Shown here: piece by piece, positions 29,475 to 36,923 of the stretch | Layout: every line of letters starts with the position of its first letter | Position numbering within the stretch: the first letter of the stretch is position 1 | DNA from: Paenibacillus sp. Marseille-Q4541 | GTDB taxonomy: Bacteria > Bacillota > Bacilli > Paenibacillales > Paenibacillaceae | Direction: 5' to 3' | Length of the DNA stretch: 64,000 nucleotides | NCBI RefSeq assembly: GCF_018310695.1 | Contig: NZ_JAGXCY010000003.1 | Location: 124,001 to 188,000 of the forward strand | The notes under the pieces: generated by a model | The model's input: only the letters and a program-made list of their open reading frames with translations | Told to the model about the DNA's origin: nothing | The model's database searches: none | Translations under genes and position numbers: made by a program

Positions 29475-30328
29475 CAAGCGGTAAAATTGGTGTACAAATG
29501 TTCAACCTGAAAAACAAAATTGTGGAGATTGGTGTCTATGAGACGCTAAAAAAAGTAAAGGAGTTAGGCTATAGTGCTGTTGAAGTTACTCAGATTGTCA
29601 TGAGCGAGGAGAACGTTGCGGAACTTAAGCGCGCTAGTGTTGATTTAGATATTCAAATCGTTTCCGTTTCTGCTCCGCTGGACACAATGCCTGGCATGCC
29701 AGGAGAATCACTAACTACCGATTTCGATAAAATAGTAACGGACTGCAAAACATTGAATTGCAATTATATCCGGATCGGCATGATGCCGATTACACTTATG
29801 GGAAATAAAGATAAGGTCATGGAATATATCCATCAAGCAGAGGAGATGGCCATCCGCCTAGCTGAACACGGTATTGAATTGTATTACCATAACCATCACA
29901 TTGAGTTCGAGAGATATGACGGGGAGACGTTATTGGACATCATGAAGAATAATACTTCTAAGCTAGGTTTTGAATTAGATGTTCACTGGATCCAGCGTGG
30001 TGGGGAAAACCCGGTGAATGTAATTAAACGTTTTGCTGGTCGCGTGTCGTTGATACATCTGAAAGATTACAGAATCGGTCATTTAGATCTAAGTGACGAT
30101 GACTTTAAGGATATGTCTAAATTTATGAATAAGTTCACGAATATCATTGAATTTGCCGAGCTTGGCGAAGGGAATTTGGATATTCAGGCCATTATCGAAG
30201 CCGGCCATGAGAGTGGTGTGGAGTACTTCTTGGTTGAGCAAGATGATACATATGGGAAAGATCCATTTGATTGCCTCAAGGTATCAGGAGACTATCTAAA
30301 ACAGTTAGGTTATGCTAATTGGTTCTAA
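29471..30328 (+). CDS. Sugar isomerase/epimerase family TIM-barrel protein
   Basis: 285 residues. Metal and substrate motifs are YYHNHHIEFERYDGETLLD, FELDVHWIQRGGENP, SLIHLKDYRIG, and a C-terminal EYFLVEQDDTYGKDPFDCLK. It resembles the protein at 48292 (YHNHGIEFEKFDG, VELDTYWVEQAG) more than the first TIM-barrel protein of its own operon. Last gene of the operon, followed by a perfect terminator. It may be an isomerase/epimerase, or a lyase acting on 3-keto sugars as some relatives do. Confidence 0.8.
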   Translation: MTSGKIGVQMFNLKNKIVEIGVYETLKKVKELGYSAVEVTQIVMSEENVAELKRASVDLDIQIVSVSAPLDTMPGMPGESLTTDFDKIVTDCKTLNCNYIRIGMMPITLMGNKDKVMEYIHQAEEMAIRLAEHGIELYYHNHHIEFERYDGETLLDIMKNNTSKLGFELDVHWIQRGGENPVNVIKRFAGRVSLIHLKDYRIGHLDLSDDDFKDMSKFMNKFTNIIEFAELGEGNLDIQAIIEAGHESGVEYFLVEQDDTYGKDPFDCLKVSGDYLKQLGYANWF

Positions 30329-30344
30329 TATGTAAACTACGATA

Positions 30345-30383
30345 ACGAATAAAGCCAATGCACTAGGCTTTATTCGTTTTTTT
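30345..30383 (+). terminator. Terminator of the TIM-barrel/Gfo-Idh operon
   Basis: ACGAATAAAGCC pairs perfectly with GGCTTTATTCGT, followed by a run of T. Confidence 0.88.
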
Positions 30384-30396
30384 GTTGGAAGAACGT

Positions 30397-31563
30397 TTAC
30401 TTCTTGTTGTATCTCAGACGTAGCTCCGAACCTCCCAGAAAGCTTTTAATAACAAATGCACATGCTCCCATAACACATGCATGATCTCCTAACTCGGAAA
30501 TACGTAACTCACAAGGCTGACTAATTTGCGAGATCAGAAGGGATTTTAGATGTGGTATAGAATCGGGATAATTTTTTAGTAACTGACTATTAAGAATCAA
30601 AACTTCTGGATTAAATAGATTAATCATATTGTTGAGTCCTGTGGCAATGTAGTTCAAATATATTTCTAACTCAGTAACCGTGATCGGGTCAGCTATTTGA
30701 ATCCACTGTTCAACCTCCTGCAAACTGACTCGTTCCTTATCTTTCGTGATGGCCATTGTACGTAGAAAGCTAGATTCTGAGGCATATTGTTCCCAGCACC
30801 CGACATTTCCACAGCTGCAGGCTCTCCCATGAGGAACGATGATCATATGGCCGATCTCTCCCGCAAAACCATGATAACCTTTCAATATCTCTCCTTGAAC
30901 CATCATCCCAAGCCCAATTCCTGAATGCAAGCTTAATGAAATCAAATTGTCACTTCGGTGATGCATGAAGACCGTTTCCCCATATGCGCTTAAATTTGCG
31001 TTGTTCTGAACATATATGTTAAGTCCTGTTGCACTTATGAGATCATCTTTTATATTTTTGTTGTGCCATTGATAGTGGAGGACATAACTAATTCCTTCAG
31101 AATTGTCTACAATTCCATGAATTCCAATGGCAGCTCCGATGAGTCCGTGTACCGTATGATCACAAGTCTTCTTATAGAGTTTTATTTGTTCCGCAAGGAT
31201 TTCGAGTATTTCGTTGTAGGTAAGTGTTGTAACTTCAATCACTTGAGAACAAACAGGAACGCCAAGTAAATTGGATAGCACAAAAGAAATCTTTTCTCCA
31301 TCAAGGTCGATACCTAGTGCATATCCAGCTTCTTCATTAAGGGAGAGGGAGATCGGCTTTCTGCCTGGATGATTGTGCTCCATGTGTGTTTCAATAATTA
31401 AACCTTCAGCGAGTAAATCGGCGGCCTGAACGGAAAGAGTTGATTTATTTAGCCCCGTTACTTTTGCTAAATCTGTCCTTGAAATGGAACCGTGTTCTAT
31501 AATTTTGCTGACAATGAGGGCACGGTTCATTTGTTTGATAAAAGAAGAATCTCCGTAAATCAT
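30397..31563 (-). CDS. ROK-family transcriptional repressor (XylR-like), copy 2
   Basis: 388 residues. The DNA-binding part begins MIYGDSSFIKQMNRALIVSK, nearly parallel to copy 1 (MITGDASYIKKINRSLII), and the zinc motif reads CSCGNVGCWEQYAS. The ATG at 31563 has a strong TAAGGAGGTG ribosome site. The frame is open for 258 further bases but that overlaps the larA promoter. It is divergent from the larA-homologue operon, with a related operator between them. The two ROK proteins look like paralogues that could share operators or respond to different inducers. Confidence 0.88.
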   Translation of the reverse strand: MIYGDSSFIKQMNRALIVSKIIEHGSISRTDLAKVTGLNKSTLSVQAADLLAEGLIIETHMEHNHPGRKPISLSLNEEAGYALGIDLDGEKISFVLSNLLGVPVCSQVIEVTTLTYNEILEILAEQIKLYKKTCDHTVHGLIGAAIGIHGIVDNSEGISYVLHYQWHNKNIKDDLISATGLNIYVQNNANLSAYGETVFMHHRSDNLISLSLHSGIGLGMMVQGEILKGYHGFAGEIGHMIIVPHGRACSCGNVGCWEQYASESSFLRTMAITKDKERVSLQEVEQWIQIADPITVTELEIYLNYIATGLNNMINLFNPEVLILNSQLLKNYPDSIPHLKSLLISQISQPCELRISELGDHACVMGACAFVIKSFLGGSELRLRYNKK

Positions 31564-31582
31564 ATAGCACCTCCTTAATTGA

Positions 31583-31647
31583 TTGACGAACCCAAAGCAT
31601 GATGTTATTATACAGTTAATTAGTTTGTATGGTAAACAAATTAATTG
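31583..31647 (+). promoter_or_regulatory. larA-homologue operon promoter with ROK operator
   Basis: TTGACG (31583-31588), 17 bases, TATTAT (31606-31611), then a palindrome from 31613 to 31647. Its arms CAGTTAATTAGTTT and AAACAAATTAATTG carry the same half-site as the uxaC and GPH operators, but its centre is 7 bases instead of 3. The place relative to the -10 box is the same. Confidence 0.78.
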
Positions 31648-31744
31648 ATATAACAAAAAAGTTAATCTATGCAGACAAGCAGACATAAAATGATATTTAA
31701 TAGAAATATGAACATTCAATATAAGGAAGAGGAGTGAAGTAAGT

Positions 31745-33013
31745 ATGGGGATTTTACAAGAGCTTCTAAAAAATATTCCGGTTCCAAAAATGGCAAAAGT
31801 AAAAGTGAATTTTGAGAACAATCAGATTGAAGACCTCGGTACCGAATTGCAAAAGAAGTTGGAAAGAGAAAAAATTCGGAAGAGCATTCAGCCTGGCATG
31901 GAAATTGCAATTGCGGTAGGTAGTAGGGGATTAGACCGACTGGTGGAGTTAACTGCCGTGACGGTGAAATTTTTGCAAGATGCCGGGGCAAAGCCTTTTA
32001 TCGTGCCTAGTATGGGGAGTCATGGAGGAGCTACAGCAGAAGGGCAACGTGAAGTATTGGCTCATCTAGGGGTTACAGAAGAAAGTGTCAATTGTGAAAT
32101 TCGTTCTTCGATGGAAGTTGTACAACTTGGAACGTTGCCTAATGGACTTCCCGTATACGTAGATAAACATGCAGCTAGTGCTGACGGCATCGTAGTCATT
32201 AATCGAGTGAAGCCTCATACCGCTTTTAGAGGAAGTGTTGAAAGCGGAATCATGAAGATGATCAGCATTGGACTCGGTAAGCAAAAAGGCGCAGAAGCTT
32301 GTCATCAGCTGGGATTTAAATATATGGCCGAAAATGTCCCAGCCATGGCGAAGATGATTATGGAGCAAAAGCCGATTTTGTTTGGGGTGGCAACGGTTGA
32401 AAATGCATTTGATAAAGTAGCTGTCATTGAGACACTAACACCGGAGGAAATTATCGAAAAAGAAGCCGGGCTTCAGGTGAAAGCAAAGGAAATGCTTCCT
32501 AAGTTGTTTTTTGACCAATTAGAAGTGCTTGTCATAGATCAGATCGGAAAAAACATAAGTGGAGACGGCATGGACCCGAATATTACGGGAAGGTATCCTA
32601 CGCCTTACGCCTACGGAGGACCTGAGGTCAACAAGATTGTAGTGCTTGATTTGACTCCACAAACCGAAGGCAATGCAAACGGCGTTGGAACCGCGGATTT
32701 TACAACGCAAAGGCTCGTAGACAAGATGGATTTGGAAACGACCTATGCGAATGGATTAACTTCAACGGTCGTAGCCCCTACCAAAATTGCGACCACATTA
32801 CCTAACGACCGAGAAACGATTCAGGCAGCAATCAAAACAAGCAATATTTTAGACTTTGATCAAGTCAAAATGGTTCGAATAAAAAATACGTTAGTGCTTA
32901 ATGAAATCGAAGTGTCTGAGGCGTTGCTTGATGCAGTGAGACAGCATCCTCAAATGGAACTGGTCTCTGAACTATATGACATTTCTTTCGATAGCAAAGG
33001 AAATTTATTTTAA
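31745..33013 (+). CDS. LarA homologue: nickel-pincer-dependent 2-hydroxyacid epimerase (probable D-mannonate/D-gluconate 2-epimerase)
   Basis: 422 residues of the lactate racemase (LarA, DUF2088) family. Expected active-site residues are present: His93 (GSHGGAT), His158 (VKPHTAF), Lys171 (ESGIMKM) and His187 (GAEACH). The Lys-to-second-His spacing of 16 equals that of Lactiplantibacillus plantarum LarA (Lys184/His200), so Lys171 is the probable attachment site for the nickel-pincer nucleotide. LarA homologues that are D-gluconate 2-epimerases are known. The adjacent UxuB-type reductase (makes D-mannonate) and gluconokinase (uses D-gluconate) make that the best guess here. First gene of the operon; the cofactor genes follow. 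Family sure, substrate inferred. Confidence 0.85.
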   Translation: MGILQELLKNIPVPKMAKVKVNFENNQIEDLGTELQKKLEREKIRKSIQPGMEIAIAVGSRGLDRLVELTAVTVKFLQDAGAKPFIVPSMGSHGGATAEGQREVLAHLGVTEESVNCEIRSSMEVVQLGTLPNGLPVYVDKHAASADGIVVINRVKPHTAFRGSVESGIMKMISIGLGKQKGAEACHQLGFKYMAENVPAMAKMIMEQKPILFGVATVENAFDKVAVIETLTPEEIIEKEAGLQVKAKEMLPKLFFDQLEVLVIDQIGKNISGDGMDPNITGRYPTPYAYGGPEVNKIVVLDLTPQTEGNANGVGTADFTTQRLVDKMDLETTYANGLTSTVVAPTKIATTLPNDRETIQAAIKTSNILDFDQVKMVRIKNTLVLNEIEVSEALLDAVRQHPQMELVSELYDISFDSKGNLF

Positions 33014-33031
33014 AACTAGGAGGAGTAAGTG

Positions 33032-33802
33032 ATGACTAATTTATTTGATTTGACGGGGAAAACAGCAGTTGCAATTGGGGGGAATAGCGTGCTTGGCTCC
33101 GCCATGGCAGCGGGATTGGCTGAACAAGGTGCGAATGTTGCCATTGTGGGACGTAATTTAGAAAAAGCAGAAGAAGTAGTAAATACGATTATTAAAAATG
33201 GAGGGAAAGCCAAGGCTTTTCAAGCGAATGTCAGCTCTCGAGACTCTCTAATTCAAGTAGCTACGGCAATTGAGGAATGGGCAGGAGGCTGGGATATTCT
33301 GTTGAACGCTCCAGGTAAAAATAGCTCGACCCCGTTCTTCGAGCTAGAAATGGAAGAATGGGACGATATTATGGATGTGAATTTAAAGGGAATTGTACAA
33401 ACTTGTCAAATCTTTGGAAAGAAGATGATTGAGCAGAAGCGGACTGGAAGCATCATTAACATCTCTTCTGTATCATCAACAACGCCTTTATCCAAAGTAT
33501 TTACATATTCGGTTTCCAAAGCCGGATTAAACAGTGTCACTCAGTTCCTGGCGCGTGAATTCGCACTGGAAGGAATCCGTGTTAATGCCATTATTCCGGG
33601 ATTTTTCCCAGCTGAGCAGAATCGTAAAATTCTGAGTCCAGAGCGAATAGATTCTATTATGAATCATACGCCGATGCAGCGTTTTGGTACACCAGAAGAA
33701 CTGAAAGGTGCTGCAATCTGGCTTGCTTCTGAAAAGGCATCTAGTTTTGTAACCGGTACATTAATTCGTGTTGACGGTGGATTTGGAAGTATGACCATTT
33801 AA
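33032..33802 (+). CDS. uxuB: SDR-family D-fructuronate reductase (D-mannonate oxidoreductase), UxuB/YjmF type
   Basis: 256 residues of the short-chain dehydrogenase family. The nucleotide-binding glycine motif is IGGNSVLGSAMA (16-27); catalytic residues are Ser145/146, Tyr159 and Lys163 (YSVSK). The segment NAIIPGFFPAEQNRKIL, then HTPMQRFGTPEELKGA and VTGTLIRVDGGF, match the SDR-type fructuronate reductases of Bacillus (YjmF). It reduces D-fructuronate to D-mannonate with NAD(P)H, the step after UxaC. The ATG at 33032 has AGGAGGAG 6 bases upstream. Its place right after the LarA homologue suggests that mannonate goes to the epimerase. Confidence 0.85.
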   Translation: MTNLFDLTGKTAVAIGGNSVLGSAMAAGLAEQGANVAIVGRNLEKAEEVVNTIIKNGGKAKAFQANVSSRDSLIQVATAIEEWAGGWDILLNAPGKNSSTPFFELEMEEWDDIMDVNLKGIVQTCQIFGKKMIEQKRTGSIINISSVSSTTPLSKVFTYSVSKAGLNSVTQFLAREFALEGIRVNAIIPGFFPAEQNRKILSPERIDSIMNHTPMQRFGTPEELKGAAIWLASEKASSFVTGTLIRVDGGFGSMTI

Positions 33803-33844
33803 ATTTCATTCAGTAAATGGATCTATTAATGGGAGGGATCACAA

Positions 33845-34648
33845 GTGATTCAAAATAAATATGACAGATTACAATCCATCCTTCGTGAAATGAAATCGGT
33901 AGTTGTCGCTTTCTCTGGTGGAGTTGACAGTACCTTTCTATTAAAAGCAGCTGTTGACACTTTGGGTGCCGATCATGTTCTTGCTGTTACAGCGGATTCA
34001 GAAACGTATCCTACCAGCGAATTAGAAGAAGCAAAAGAATTGGCCGCACTCATCGGTGTTAAACACCTAGTGATTGAAACTTCTGAGCTCGCTATCCCGG
34101 GTTATGCAGAGAACAATAAGAACCGCTGTTATTTTTGCAAGAGCAGCTTGTTTGACCATTTAATTCCGGTACTCGAGGAAAAGTCCTTTCAGAATATCAT
34201 TTATGGCGTTATTGCTGATGATATGAATGAACACCGTCCAGGGATGCAGGCTGCCAAGGAAAGAGGCATTCGCGGTCCTCTTCTAGAAGCTGAATTGTTC
34301 AAAGCTGAGATCAGAGAGCTATCCAAAGAGCGGAATTTACCTACGTGGGAGAAACCTTCTTTTGCCTGTCTATCCTCAAGGATTGCCTATGGGGAGATGA
34401 TTACGAACGAGAAGCTTAAAAAGGTAGAAAAGGCGGAAGCCTATTTAAAATCACTAGGTATCCGTCAGGTAAGAGTACGTACTCATCAGGAAATTGCTAG
34501 AATCGAAGTGGAGCCTCAAGATATGGAAACGGTTTTAAGACATCATCCTCTTATTGTGCAAGAGCTTCAAAGCTATGGATATAAATATGTTACGTTAGAT
34601 TTGCTAGGATACAAGAGTGGAAGTATGAATAAGGTTCTTTCTATATAG
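33845..34648 (+). CDS. larE: LarE: sulfur transferase for the nickel-pincer cofactor
   Basis: 267 residues. LarE adds sulfur to P2CMN to give P2TMN, the organic part of the NPN cofactor. The PP-loop AFSGGVDST (22-30) binds ATP. Cys175 in PSFACLSSRIAYGE matches the catalytic, often sacrificial, cysteine of L. plantarum LarE (Cys176). Cys95 and Cys98 in NRCYFCKSSLF are also present; together with Cys175 they might hold a [4Fe-4S] cluster as in catalytic LarE variants. GTG start after GGGAGGG. Between the SDR and the kinase in one operon. Confidence 0.93.
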   Translation: MIQNKYDRLQSILREMKSVVVAFSGGVDSTFLLKAAVDTLGADHVLAVTADSETYPTSELEEAKELAALIGVKHLVIETSELAIPGYAENNKNRCYFCKSSLFDHLIPVLEEKSFQNIIYGVIADDMNEHRPGMQAAKERGIRGPLLEAELFKAEIRELSKERNLPTWEKPSFACLSSRIAYGEMITNEKLKKVEKAEAYLKSLGIRQVRVRTHQEIARIEVEPQDMETVLRHHPLIVQELQSYGYKYVTLDLLGYKSGSMNKVLSI

Positions 34649-34666
34649 ACAGAAGGGAAGATACAC

Positions 34667-36139
34667 ATGCCTAGAGAGCTTGTAATTGGACTAGATATCG
34701 GTACGACCAGTGTGAAAGCCTGTGTGTTCCATATTCAGGGTGATTTAGTAGCGGAAGCCGAAGAAATGAATCGTTTTCATTATCCACAGCAGGGCTGGGC
34801 TGAACAAGATGCGATAGAGATTGAACGCTCCGCGGTGAGGGCAATTAGAGAAGCGGTAAGAAAAGCTGAAATTGGGAAGGATGAACTTATTTCTATTGGA
34901 ATTTCCGCTGCCATGCACTCCCTTTTGATTGTAAACGAAGAAGGTATACCACTGTCTCCTGCGATCATATGGGCTGATGGAAGAAGCACCAATCAGGTAG
35001 ATCAAATGTCTGAACAGATGAAAAAACATATCTATTCTCTTACTGGTACCCCAGTACATCCGATGACACCGTTTTTAAAGCTGTTATGGATGAAAGAAAG
35101 CGATTATGCACCATACCAGAATGCCGTTTCTTTCATGTCTATTAAAGAGTATTTAATATATTGTTGGTTTGGGGAGAAGATGATCGACTATTCGATGGCT
35201 TCCGCGACCGGATTGTATAACCCTTCAACACATGCGTGGGAAAAAGAGTTGTTACAAATGGCAGGTGTAACTGAAGAACAGTTATCAAAGGTCGTATCTC
35301 CAACAACCCAGATAAACGGCATTAAACCGGACATAGCGGAACAAATGGGTATCCATGTAGGACTTCCTTTTGTTATTGGGGCAGCTGACGGTCAACTGGC
35401 GAACTTAGGTATCGGGGCCTTGCTTCCAGGGGAAGTCGCTGTTTCGGTAGGTACTAGCGGAGCGATTAGACAATTTACTAATCACTCGAAGGTTAGCGAT
35501 AAGCAGGAAACCTTTTGCTACTCTTTTATGGAAGATTCCTTTATTATCGGGGGACCTACCAACAACGGGGGGATTGTCCTACAATGGGTTAAGGATCTGC
35601 TCAATGACCAAGGGAGTTTTGAAAGTTTCCTACGTGAAGCAGAGCGGGTAGAACCCGGTGCGGAAGGACTTCTCTTCTTGCCGTATCTAAATGGAGAAAG
35701 AGCACCGGTTTGGAATCAACAGGCGAAAGGAAACTTCTATGGCTTGACGATCACACATAAAAAAGAACATTTTATACGTGCTGTGTTGGAAGGGATCACT
35801 TTTAATCTATATCAAATTGGTAGAGCACTCGAGGAAATTGCCGGAACTTCGCTAAAAATATATGTAAACGGTGGTTTATCCAGATCGCGACTGTGGCTGC
35901 AAATGATGGCCGATATTTTTGAAGCTGAAATCTATGTTTCAGAGAATCATCATAGTGCTGCTTGGGGCGCTGCTTGGACGGCAATGGTGTCTGTCGGACG
36001 GGTTACATCTTTTGAAGCAATTAAAGATAATATTCCGATGAGTACACCTGTGGTACCTAATCAGGAGAACAGCAAGCGGTATAAAGAGATCTATCATCAC
36101 TATGAAACATTGGCAAATACGATAGCCAAATTGTTCTGA
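34667..36139 (+). CDS. gntK: Gluconokinase, FGGY family (GntK-like)
   Basis: 490 residues. Phosphorylates D-gluconate to 6-phosphogluconate. N-terminal ATP-site GLDIGTTSVKACVF, catalytic Asp241 in GAADGQLANLG, and GTSGAIRQF. Motifs typical of the Bacillus GntK branch rather than xylulokinase or glycerol kinase are GTPVHPMTPFLKLLWM (128-142), DYSMASATGLYN (174-185), IGGPTNNGGI and LNGERAPVWN. It starts 18 bases after larE. This enzyme makes sense of the LarA homologue: it would pull epimerised gluconate into the pentose phosphate route. A closely related sugar acid remains possible. Confidence 0.87.
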   Translation: MPRELVIGLDIGTTSVKACVFHIQGDLVAEAEEMNRFHYPQQGWAEQDAIEIERSAVRAIREAVRKAEIGKDELISIGISAAMHSLLIVNEEGIPLSPAIIWADGRSTNQVDQMSEQMKKHIYSLTGTPVHPMTPFLKLLWMKESDYAPYQNAVSFMSIKEYLIYCWFGEKMIDYSMASATGLYNPSTHAWEKELLQMAGVTEEQLSKVVSPTTQINGIKPDIAEQMGIHVGLPFVIGAADGQLANLGIGALLPGEVAVSVGTSGAIRQFTNHSKVSDKQETFCYSFMEDSFIIGGPTNNGGIVLQWVKDLLNDQGSFESFLREAERVEPGAEGLLFLPYLNGERAPVWNQQAKGNFYGLTITHKKEHFIRAVLEGITFNLYQIGRALEEIAGTSLKIYVNGGLSRSRLWLQMMADIFEAEIYVSENHHSAAWGAAWTAMVSVGRVTSFEAIKDNIPMSTPVVPNQENSKRYKEIYHHYETLANTIAKLF

Positions 36140-36170
36140 TCGCAAGAACTGAAGCAAAGAGGTGAACGGA

Positions 36171-36920
36171 GTGCTAGAGAACATATTGAATCAAGTTAAA
36201 AATGGAGAACTAAGCGTGGCCGAAGCTCAGGAGCGACTAGCTGCTTTTGAAGACTTGGGCTTCGCAAAAGTGGATCATCATCGAAAAAAACGTCAAGGAT
36301 TTCCTGAAATTGTTTATGGAGAAGGCAAAACATCCGAACAAATCAGTTCCATTGTCGAGTCTCTGCGTTCACAAAACAATCAGATACTTGTCACCAGAGT
36401 TTCTATGGACAAAGCTGAGAAGGTTCTGAAGATCATGCCTGATTTAATATATAACGAAGTAGCAAAAATCTTATATTGGAAATCTATCGAAACGGCAGAT
36501 AAGAGACCCCAAGGATACATTGCCGTGATTGCTGCCGGAACCTCAGATATACGGGTCGCCGAAGAAGCAGCGGTCACAGCTGAGGTTCTTGGAAGCAACG
36601 TGCATCGTATTTATGATGTGGGTGTTGCCGGAATTCATCGTCTGCTGCATCATGCAGAGGAAATTCAGAACGCTGTGGTATCTGTAGTTGTTGCAGGTAT
36701 GGAAGGTGCTCTTCCAAGTGTCGTCGGTGGATTAGTTGCTCATCCTGTCATCGCTGTTCCTACGAGTATTGGTTACGGAGCGAACTTCAACGGTTTATCT
36801 GCCCTCCTGACCATGTTAAATTCATGTGCTTCAGGCATCAGTGTTGTCAATATAGATAACGGATTTGGCGGAGGTTACAACGCTGCACTCATTCATAAGC
36901 TTATACAAAAGGGGCTATAA
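36171..36920 (+). CDS. larB: LarB: carboxylase/hydrolase for the nickel-pincer cofactor
   Basis: 249 residues. LarB carboxylates nicotinic acid adenine dinucleotide and cleaves it to P2CMN, the first step of NPN synthesis. The C-terminal PurE-like (AIR carboxylase) domain is clear from GYIAVIAAGTSDIRVAEEAA through VVVAGMEGALPSVVGGLVAH to NIDNGFGGGYNAAL. The N-terminal third is a helical LarB-specific domain. The GTG at 36171 lies 6 bases after GAGGTG; an upstream in-frame GTG at 36162 overlaps it. Three bases separate it from larC1. Confidence 0.94.
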   Translation: MLENILNQVKNGELSVAEAQERLAAFEDLGFAKVDHHRKKRQGFPEIVYGEGKTSEQISSIVESLRSQNNQILVTRVSMDKAEKVLKIMPDLIYNEVAKILYWKSIETADKRPQGYIAVIAAGTSDIRVAEEAAVTAEVLGSNVHRIYDVGVAGIHRLLHHAEEIQNAVVSVVVAGMEGALPSVVGGLVAHPVIAVPTSIGYGANFNGLSALLTMLNSCASGISVVNIDNGFGGGYNAALIHKLIQKGL

Positions 36921-36923
36921 ATT

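Noticed and set aside
31564..31821. N-terminal extension of ROK copy 2
   Set aside because: It would overlap the larA promoter and operator; the ATG at 31563 has a strong ribosome site and aligns with the start of ROK copy 1.
31745..33013. Calling the LarA homologue a lactate racemase
   Set aside because: No lactate permease, lactate dehydrogenase or lactate regulator is near, whereas mannonate- and gluconate-linked enzymes are in the same operon.
34667..36139. Calling the FGGY kinase a xylulokinase
   Set aside because: Motifs such as GTPVHPMTPFLKLLWM and DYSMASATGLYN fit the Bacillus gluconokinase branch, and the context is sugar acids.
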